A DNA stretch of 64,000 nt, taken from NCBI RefSeq assembly GCF_030160715.1, contig NZ_BSOW01000017.1:1-64000 (forward strand). The letters run 5' to 3'. The DNA is from Bradyrhizobium iriomotense. Lineage in GTDB: Bacteria > Pseudomonadota > Alphaproteobacteria > Rhizobiales > Xanthobacteraceae. The position numbers and the translations under genes were made by a program. The notes beneath the pieces are model-generated. The model worked only from the letters and a program-made list of their open reading frames with translations. It had not been told where the DNA came from and did no database searches. Of this stretch, positions 58,433 through 64,000 are shown one piece after another (the stretch's first letter is position 1; every line of letters starts with the position of its first letter).

Positions 58433-61166
58433 ATTCGCCATTCGCACCGTTGCCGTTCTCCGCCTCTTCCGTGATGTGCTCGACCGAGACCACATGCTCG
58501 TCCTCGGCGGTGTCGAACACGATCACGCCCTGCGTCGAGCGGCCGGCGATGCGGATGCCTTCGACCGGGCAGCGGATCAGCTGCCCCTTGTCGGTCACCA
58601 GCATGATCTGGTCGGCCTCTTCCACCGGGAAGGACGCCACCAGATTGCCGTTGCGGTTGTTGACGCTCATCGCAACGATGCCTTTGCCGCCGCGGCCCGT
58701 GGTGCGGTACTCGTAGGACGAGGTCCGCTTGCCATAGCCGTTGACGGAGACGGTCAGCACCACCTGCTCGGCCGCCGACATCTCGACATAGCGCTCCTGC
58801 GGAATCTGGAAGCTGCCGGAGGTCTCCTCGGCCTCGGCGTCCGCTGCAGCCTCATCAGCCGCACCTTCGCCCGCGACCGCGCGGCGCATCTTCAGGTAAG
58901 CCGAACGTTCGTCAGAGGTCGTCTCGACATGGCGCAGGATCGCCAGCGAAATCACCTTGTCGGCCTCCGCGAGCGCGATGCCGCGCACGCCCATCGAGGT
59001 GCGCCCGGTGAACACGCGCACGTCGGTGACGGGGAAGCGGATGCACTGGCCGCCGGCGGCGGTCAGCAGCACGTCGTCGCGCTCGGTGCAGATCTGCACG
59101 TCGACGATCGCTTCATTGTCGTCGAGCTTCATCGCGATGATGCCGGAACGGCGGACGTCGACGAAGTCGGAGAGCTTGTTGCGCCGGACATTGCCGCCGG
59201 TGGTGGCGAACATCACGTCGAGCTGGCCCCAGGTCGATTCATCCTCGGGCAGCGGCATGATGGTGGTGATGCGCTCGCCCTGCTCCAGCGGCAGTATGTT
59301 GATCAGCGCCTTGCCGCGCGCATTCGGCGCGGCCATCGGCAGCCGCCAGACCTTTTCCTTGTAGACCTGGCCACGCGAGGAGAAGAACAGCACCGGCGTA
59401 TGCGTGGAGGCCACGAACAGGCGGCTGACGAAATCCTCGTCGCGGGTCTGCATGCCGGCACGGCCCTTGCCGCCGCGGCGCTGTGCCCGATAGGCCGACA
59501 GCGGCACGCGCTTGACGTAGCCGGCATGCGACACGGTGACAACCATGTCCTCGCGCTGGATCAGGTCCTCGTCCTCGACCTCGCCCTCCTGCTCCATGAT
59601 CACGGTGCGGCGCGGGGTAGCGAACTCCGCCTTCACCTCGGCGAGCTCGGTCTTGACAATGTCCAGGACGCGGGCCCGCGATCGCAGGATGTCGAGATAA
59701 TCGCCGATCTCGCCGGCGAGCTTGTCGAGCTCTTCGCGAATCTCGTCACGGCCGAGCGCGGTGAGACGCTGCAAGCGCAGGTCGAGAATGGCCCTGGCCT
59801 GCTCCATCGATAGCCGGATCGTGCCGTCCTCGCTGATGCGGTGGCGCGGATCGTCGATCAGCGTAAGCATGTCCTCGACGTCCCGCGCCGGCCAGTCGCG
59901 CGACATCAGCGTGTCACGCGCGGTGGTCGGATCCGGTGAGGTGCGGATCACGCGAATCATCTCGTCGATATTGGCGACCGCGATTGCCAGACCGACCAGG
60001 ATATGCGCGCGATCGCGCGCCTTGGCGAGCAGGAACTTGGTGCGCCGCGTGACGACCCGCTCACGGAAGTCGACGAAGATGGCCAGCAGGTCCTTCAGAT
60101 TCATGGTCTGCGGCCGGCCGCTGTCGAGCGCCACCATGTTGACGCCGAAGCTCGACTGCAATGGCGTGAATCTGTAGAGCTGGTTCAGTACCACGTCGGG
60201 CACGGCGTCGCGTTTCAATTCGATGACGACGCGGTAGCCTTCGCGGTCCGATTCATCGCGCAGATCGCCGATGCCCTCGATCTTCTTTTCCTTGACCAGT
60301 TCGGCGATGCGCTCGACCATGGTCGCCTTGTTCACCTGATAGGGAATCTCGGTGATGATGAGCGCCTCGCGCTCCTTGCGGATGGTTTCGACAGTGACCT
60401 TGCCGCGCATGACGATCGAGCCGCGGCCGAGGTGATAACCGGCGCGAATGCCTTGGCGTCCGAGAATGACGCCGCCGGTCGGAAAATCCGGTCCCGGCAC
60501 GATGTTCATGAGTTCATCGATGGTCAGCGCGGGGTTGTCGATCAACGCGACGCAGGCATCGACCACCTCGCCGAGATTGTGCGGCGGGATATTGGTCGCC
60601 ATGCCGACCGCGATGCCGCCCGCGCCATTGACGAGGAGGTTCGGGAACTTGGCCGGAAGGACCGACGGCTCCGTCTCGTTGTTGTCGTAGTTCGGCTGGA
60701 AGTCGACGGTGTCCTTGTCGATATCGGCCAGTAGAGCCAGCGCCGCCTTCGTCAGCCGCGCTTCGGTGTAACGATAGGCGGCCGGGGGATCGCCATCGAC
60801 CGAGCCGAAATTGCCCTGGCCATCGATCAGCGGCACGCGCATCGAGAAGTCCTGCGCCATCCGGACCATGGCGTCGTAGATCGACTGGTCGCCGTGCGGA
60901 TGATATTTACCGATCACGTCGCCGACCACGCGCGCCGACTTGACGTACTTCTTGTCCGGCGTGTGCCCCTGCTCGTTCATCGAGAACAGGATGCGGCGAT
61001 GCACCGGCTTCAAGCCGTCGCGCGCATCGGGCAGCGCGCGCGCCACGATCACGCTCATGGCGTAATCGAGGTAGGACTTCTTCATCTCGTCGAGGATCGA
61101 GATCGGGCGAATGTCCGAAGGATGCTCCGGCTTGTCGCCGGGCGTGTCGTTATCGTCGTCAGCCAA
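58431..61166 (-). CDS. gyrA: DNA gyrase subunit A
   Basis: A 911-residue GyrA. With GyrB it introduces negative supercoils. The start is MADDDNDTPGDKPEHPSDIR and the domain begins SILDEMKKSYLDYAMSVIVA. The catalytic Tyr 133 lies in AAYRYTEARL; the quinolone region is HGDQSIYDAM (91-100), with Gln 94 at the place of E. coli Ser 83 and Asp 98 at Asp 87. The C-terminal pinwheel has the GyrA box QRRGGKG. A Glu/Ala-rich insert (GEGAADEAAADAEAEETSG) lies in the C-terminal domain, as in other alphaproteobacteria. The protein is of normal length. Confidence 0.97.
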   Translation of the reverse strand: MADDDNDTPGDKPEHPSDIRPISILDEMKKSYLDYAMSVIVARALPDARDGLKPVHRRILFSMNEQGHTPDKKYVKSARVVGDVIGKYHPHGDQSIYDAMVRMAQDFSMRVPLIDGQGNFGSVDGDPPAAYRYTEARLTKAALALLADIDKDTVDFQPNYDNNETEPSVLPAKFPNLLVNGAGGIAVGMATNIPPHNLGEVVDACVALIDNPALTIDELMNIVPGPDFPTGGVILGRQGIRAGYHLGRGSIVMRGKVTVETIRKEREALIITEIPYQVNKATMVERIAELVKEKKIEGIGDLRDESDREGYRVVIELKRDAVPDVVLNQLYRFTPLQSSFGVNMVALDSGRPQTMNLKDLLAIFVDFRERVVTRRTKFLLAKARDRAHILVGLAIAVANIDEMIRVIRTSPDPTTARDTLMSRDWPARDVEDMLTLIDDPRHRISEDGTIRLSMEQARAILDLRLQRLTALGRDEIREELDKLAGEIGDYLDILRSRARVLDIVKTELAEVKAEFATPRRTVIMEQEGEVEDEDLIQREDMVVTVSHAGYVKRVPLSAYRAQRRGGKGRAGMQTRDEDFVSRLFVASTHTPVLFFSSRGQVYKEKVWRLPMAAPNARGKALINILPLEQGERITTIMPLPEDESTWGQLDVMFATTGGNVRRNKLSDFVDVRRSGIIAMKLDDNEAIVDVQICTERDDVLLTAAGGQCIRFPVTDVRVFTGRTSMGVRGIALAEADKVISLAILRHVETTSDERSAYLKMRRAVAGEGAADEAAADAEAEETSGSFQIPQERYVEMSAAEQVVLTVSVNGYGKRTSSYEYRTTGRGGKGIVAMSVNNRNGNLVASFPVEEADQIMLVTDKGQLIRCPVEGIRIAGRSTQGVIVFDTAEDEHVVSVEHITEEAENGNGANGE

Positions 61167-61335
61167 GGGGGAATCCGGTGAGTTCTTGTCCGGGAATCAT
61201 ATAGCGCATCGAGGGTCTGATAACCACCCTCGCAAGGCCTGCGGGAAGCGCTTTTTCCGCTTATTTTTCCAACGACTTACGGCTTCTGCGAAGCTTCGTT
61301 TGGGGAGGCTGGAACGGGCACGCAGGAACCCTGTC

Positions 61336-61734
61336 TCACGAGCCGAAAATCACGTGATGCATGATCCGGCCCGGCAGCAGCGTGAACAGCCCCGCGACCA
61401 CCAGCGCGCCGATGAACATCAAGATCATTATGCGCCGGTGATCGGCGACGCGATGGGTGTGCGCCCGCCACACCGCGAGCGGCAGCATAACGAGCGTGAA
61501 GATCGACAAGAGATGGATCGGACCGAACGGCCCGACCAGCCGGATCTGGTGGATCCAGAATGACGACGCGGCCACGATGGCCATCAGCGCCACCCAGATC
61601 CAGCCGATGGTCCGGTGCGGCAGCGTGCCCTTGGGGGCGGCGAGCTGCACGACGCCGAGCACGAAGGCGGCCATCGCCGCAAAGGCGTGGAGCGGGATGG
61701 CTGGCGCAGCGTTAAGCAGCGGCGCGAGGGTCAT
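61336..61734 (-). CDS. Four-helix membrane protein (DUF2306-like)
   Basis: A 132-residue membrane protein. Helices: PLHAFAAMAAFVLGVVQLAA, TIGWIWVALMAIVAASSFWI, IHLLSIFTLVMLPLAVWRAH and IMILMFIGALVVAGLFTLLP. The pattern PLHxxxAxxAxxxGxxQL..PKG..xHRTIG..W, AHTHRVADHR and LLPGRIMHHVIFG is typical of DUF2306 proteins. Histidines in helices 1, 2 and 4 could bind heme or metal. It lies between gyrA and ssb on the same strand. Start: inner ATG after GGGGAACG. Confidence 0.75.
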   Translation of the reverse strand: MTLAPLLNAAPAIPLHAFAAMAAFVLGVVQLAAPKGTLPHRTIGWIWVALMAIVAASSFWIHQIRLVGPFGPIHLLSIFTLVMLPLAVWRAHTHRVADHRRIMILMFIGALVVAGLFTLLPGRIMHHVIFGS

Positions 61735-61929
61735 GGCCGACGTTCCCCGGTGCTTGCGCGGGCGTATCCGGCGCAGCAATGTAAATCGCATTAACATGAA
61801 GTTAATAGCATTCACATCGCCAAGCGTCCAATCCCTTGAGGCGCAACATCAGCCGAGCCCGCAAGCGGCAAGCCTCACCAGCCGGTTGATCGGAAATGCT
61901 GTCGTTCTACGCGAAGGCTCGCGACGTCC

Positions 61930-62421
61930 TCAGAACGGGATGTCGTCGTCCATGTCGCTGTTGCGGCCACCGCCCGCGGCAACGGCACGGCGCGGCGCGC
62001 TGCTCACGGGGCTGCTGGAGCCGAAGTCGCCGCCCGGCTCCTCGCCGAAGCTGCCGCCTCCCCCGCCGCCACGACCATCGAGCATGGTGAGGGTTGAGTT
62101 GAAGCCCTGAAGCACCACCTCGGTGGAGTACTTCTCCACACCGCTCTGGTCGGTCCATTTGCGGGTTTGGAGCGCACCCTCGACGTAAATCTTGGCGCCC
62201 TTCTTCAGGTACTGTTCGGCAACCTTGCAGAGCCCTTCATTGAAGATCACGACGCGGTGCCACTCCGTCTTTTCCTTGCGCTCACCGGTCGCCTTGTCGC
62301 GCCAGGTCTCCGAGGTCGCGACACTCAAATTCGCGATCGGCCGCCCGTCTTGGGTGCGGCGAATCTCCGGATCCTTGCCGAGGTTGCCGACCAGAATGAC
62401 CTTGTTGACGCTTCCCGCCAT
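61930..62421 (-). CDS. ssb: Single-stranded DNA-binding protein
   Basis: A 163-residue SSB. The OB fold runs through about residue 110 (MAGSVNKVILVGNLGKDPEI, SVATSETWRD, KTEWHRVVIFNEGLCKVAEQ, YLKKGAKIYVEGALQTRKW). The linker is glycine-rich (LDGRGGGGGGSFGEEPGG), and the tail DMDDDIPF binds partner proteins. Standard position near gyrA in rhizobia. Confidence 0.97.
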   Translation of the reverse strand: MAGSVNKVILVGNLGKDPEIRRTQDGRPIANLSVATSETWRDKATGERKEKTEWHRVVIFNEGLCKVAEQYLKKGAKIYVEGALQTRKWTDQSGVEKYSTEVVLQGFNSTLTMLDGRGGGGGGSFGEEPGGDFGSSSPVSSAPRRAVAAGGGRNSDMDDDIPF

Positions 62422-62868
62422 CGCCGCTCTCCACTCGCAAACTGCGAAATTGTTCGAAAAAGCCGGAGCCGCGCCAAAACCGCTCGCTGCCGCTTGCTGA
62501 GGGACCCTATACGCTCGCGCACGTCGCCGAGCCCGCAGTCCCGCAGGTTATCCCCATATATAGCACCGCGCTCCGCAGCGTTCCAGCTTTGTTCCTGCAC
62601 GGCGGTGACGGGGTACGCCCGCAACATGAGGTTGCATGTCCAGGAAATCATCGGAACCGCATGGAACTTTTCCGGGTTCCCGCGAATGGGAAATAATGCT
62701 TAACATTCATTACCTTAGTACCGATTCAGTTCGCTGCCGACTGTTGCTTTTGGGAGACGGACTCTGCCGACAAATCGGACTAGGTTCGCCGCGACATCAA
62801 TTCATTGGGCGTCGCGCCTGATTGACCGCTTCGGGGACCAGAGAAGCGGCAAAGCCGGAGGGACAGAA

Positions 62869-63627
62869 ATGAAAAAGATTTTGGTGGGAGCCATTGGTGC
62901 AGTTGCGTTGAGCCTGTCGGCTCCGGCGAGCGCGGCGGATCTCGCCGCACGTCCGTACGTGAAGGCTCCGCCCCCGGCGATCGCCGCGGTGTACGACTGG
63001 AGCGGCTTCTACATCGGCATCAACGGCGGCGGCGGCTCGGCCCACAAATGCTGGGACTTCGTGGACAGCACCGGCGTTCCCGGCAGTCTCGTGGGTGAAG
63101 GCTGCCACAATGCGACCGGGGGCACGGTCGGTGGCCAGATCGGCTATCGCTGGCAGTCGGGCCAGTGGGTGTTTGGTGCGGAGGGCCAAGGCAACTGGGC
63201 CGACTTCCGTGGCGACAACACCAGCGCCGTCTTCCCGACGGACCGCAACCGTTCGCGCATCGACGCCTTCGGCCTGATCACCGGCCAGGTCGGTTATGCC
63301 TGGAACAACGTGCTGTTCTATGTGAAGGGCGGCGCTGCGGTTGTCGGCGACAAGTATGACTTCTTCGACATTCCGACAGGCGCGCTGCTGGCTTCGGCCA
63401 ACGAGACCCGTTGGGGCGGCACGGTCGGCGCCGGCCTCGAATTCGGCTTTGCGCCGAACTGGTCGGTGGGCGTCGAGTACAACCACCTCTTCCTCGGCCA
63501 CCGCACGATCGGCTTCACGACGCCGGGTGGCATCGCGGCTGGAAGCGACCGAATCAGCCAGGACGTCGACATGGGCCTCGTCCGCCTGAACTATCGCTGG
63601 GGCGGCCCGCTGATCGCGAAGTACTGA
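62869..63627 (+). CDS. Outer-membrane beta-barrel porin, Omp25/31 type, second copy
   Basis: A 252-residue porin. Signal peptide MKKILVGAIGAVALSLSAPA ending in ASA; mature start ADLAARPYVKAPPPAIAAVY, then DWSGFYIGINGGGGSAHK. The barrel ends LVRLNYRWGGPLIAKY. It has two cysteines close together in the first loop (CWDFVDSTG, GCHNATGG). Like the porin at 18792 it belongs to the Omp25/31 family. A terminator follows; a third porin starts 243 bases downstream. Confidence 0.92.
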   Translation: MKKILVGAIGAVALSLSAPASAADLAARPYVKAPPPAIAAVYDWSGFYIGINGGGGSAHKCWDFVDSTGVPGSLVGEGCHNATGGTVGGQIGYRWQSGQWVFGAEGQGNWADFRGDNTSAVFPTDRNRSRIDAFGLITGQVGYAWNNVLFYVKGGAAVVGDKYDFFDIPTGALLASANETRWGGTVGAGLEFGFAPNWSVGVEYNHLFLGHRTIGFTTPGGIAAGSDRISQDVDMGLVRLNYRWGGPLIAKY

Positions 63628-63650
63628 TCTCCGCCAAGCTCTTCCTGTCG

Positions 63651-63677
63651 AAAAGGCCGGCCTCGCGCCGGCCTTTT
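63651..63677 (+). terminator. Rho-independent terminator after the porin
   Basis: AAAAGGCCGGC (63651-63661) pairs with GCCGGCCTTTT (63667-63677); the A-run and T-run give two-way termination. Confidence 0.9.
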
Positions 63678-63869
63678 TGCTGCGCGGGTACAGCCGGCGT
63701 GAATAGGTCAGCCATACTCACACGTTTTCCGCGTGGTGTGGCATCTCGGGTACACAACTTGCGGCTTCACTGGTGTAGACACGACATCAGTTGGACCACG
63801 GCGCGTCCGATGTCCTTCCCGCGCACGGAAGGCAAAAACAGAAACTGTGACCTGGGATTAATTTTGAAA

Positions 63870-64000
63870 ATGAAGAAGGTTTTGTTGGCTTCGGCCAGTT
63901 TGTTCGCACTCAGCGCGTTCGCTCCGGCCATGGCTGCCGACCTGGCGGCCCGCCCCTACACCAAGGCACCCGTTGCTGCAGTTGCCGTCTATGACTGGAC
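63870..64000 (+). CDS. Outer-membrane porin, Omp25/31 type, cut by the window end
   Basis: The first 43 codons of a third porin. MKKVLLASASLFALSAFAPA with AMA is the signal peptide, followed by ADLAARPYTKAPVAAVAVYDW. It is nearly the same start as the gene at 62869, so the two are tandem paralogs. The C-terminus lies beyond the window. Confidence 0.9.
   Translation, partial: MKKVLLASASLFALSAFAPAMAADLAARPYTKAPVAAVAVYDW

Noticed and set aside
58476..59813. 445-codon plus-strand frame opposite gyrA
   Set aside because: Antisense shadow of gyrA; His/Asp/Arg-rich with no motif or ribosome site.

Overview
The window is GC-rich alphaproteobacterial chromosome, most likely Bradyrhizobium. The signs are the order and sequence of gyrA, ssb, coaD, two cyclophilins, queA and tgt; Omp25/31-type porins whose mature end reads ADLAARPY; many tiny zinc-ribbon and coiled-coil orphans typical of that genus; and several dispersed palindromic repeats of Bradyrhizobium type. 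The genus call is from memory of the families, not from a search.

Layout. 1-10.1 kb is accessory: a cytochrome c end, a solute-binding-like protein, a Tat-exported metallo-hydrolase, a cupin divergent from a winged-helix/TPR regulator, a DUF3800 protein followed by a strongly structured element, an integrase remnant, and an intact tyrosine recombinase next to a duplicated tRNA-Lys 3' half. This looks like the right end of an integrated island. 10.1-17 kb is a patchwork of small orphans: two paralogous ribbon-helix-helix proteins, a NUDIX hydrolase, zinc ribbons, large inverted repeats, a GFA protein with a deleted copy 1.6 kb away, and a secreted beta-helix protein. 17-26.4 kb is mostly ordinary membrane and secreted genes (AI-2E transporter, porin, formyltransferase-like protein, EamA transporter, caspase-like protein). 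26.8-30.5 kb is a mobile and toxin block: a REP-associated transposase inserted into an RHS gene, leaving an RHS C-terminus with a toxin tip, a probable immunity gene, an RHS fragment, another orphan and a second transposase remnant. cysK follows.

33-45.5 kb is the most distinctive block. It has an outer-membrane SphA-type protein, two tandem exported arylsulfatases of about 800-900 residues, a 20-codon micro-ORF with a strong ribosome site, a four-helix membrane protein, a membrane adenylate cyclase, a small exported protein and a membrane-anchored eight-heme cytochrome c fused to TPR repeats. FNR/FixK-type boxes precede the first sulfatase and a small flanking operon, which suggests oxygen control. 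I read it as a periplasmic organosulfate-use or redox unit; its electron chemistry is unknown.

46.5-64 kb is core genome: tgt (apparently without its zinc ligands), a patatin/TetR/PepSY block with matching operator-like palindromes, asd behind a threonine-rich leader peptide and terminator (a probable attenuator), queA, cyclophilins, coaD, kup, gyrA, ssb and two porins, the last cut by the window end.
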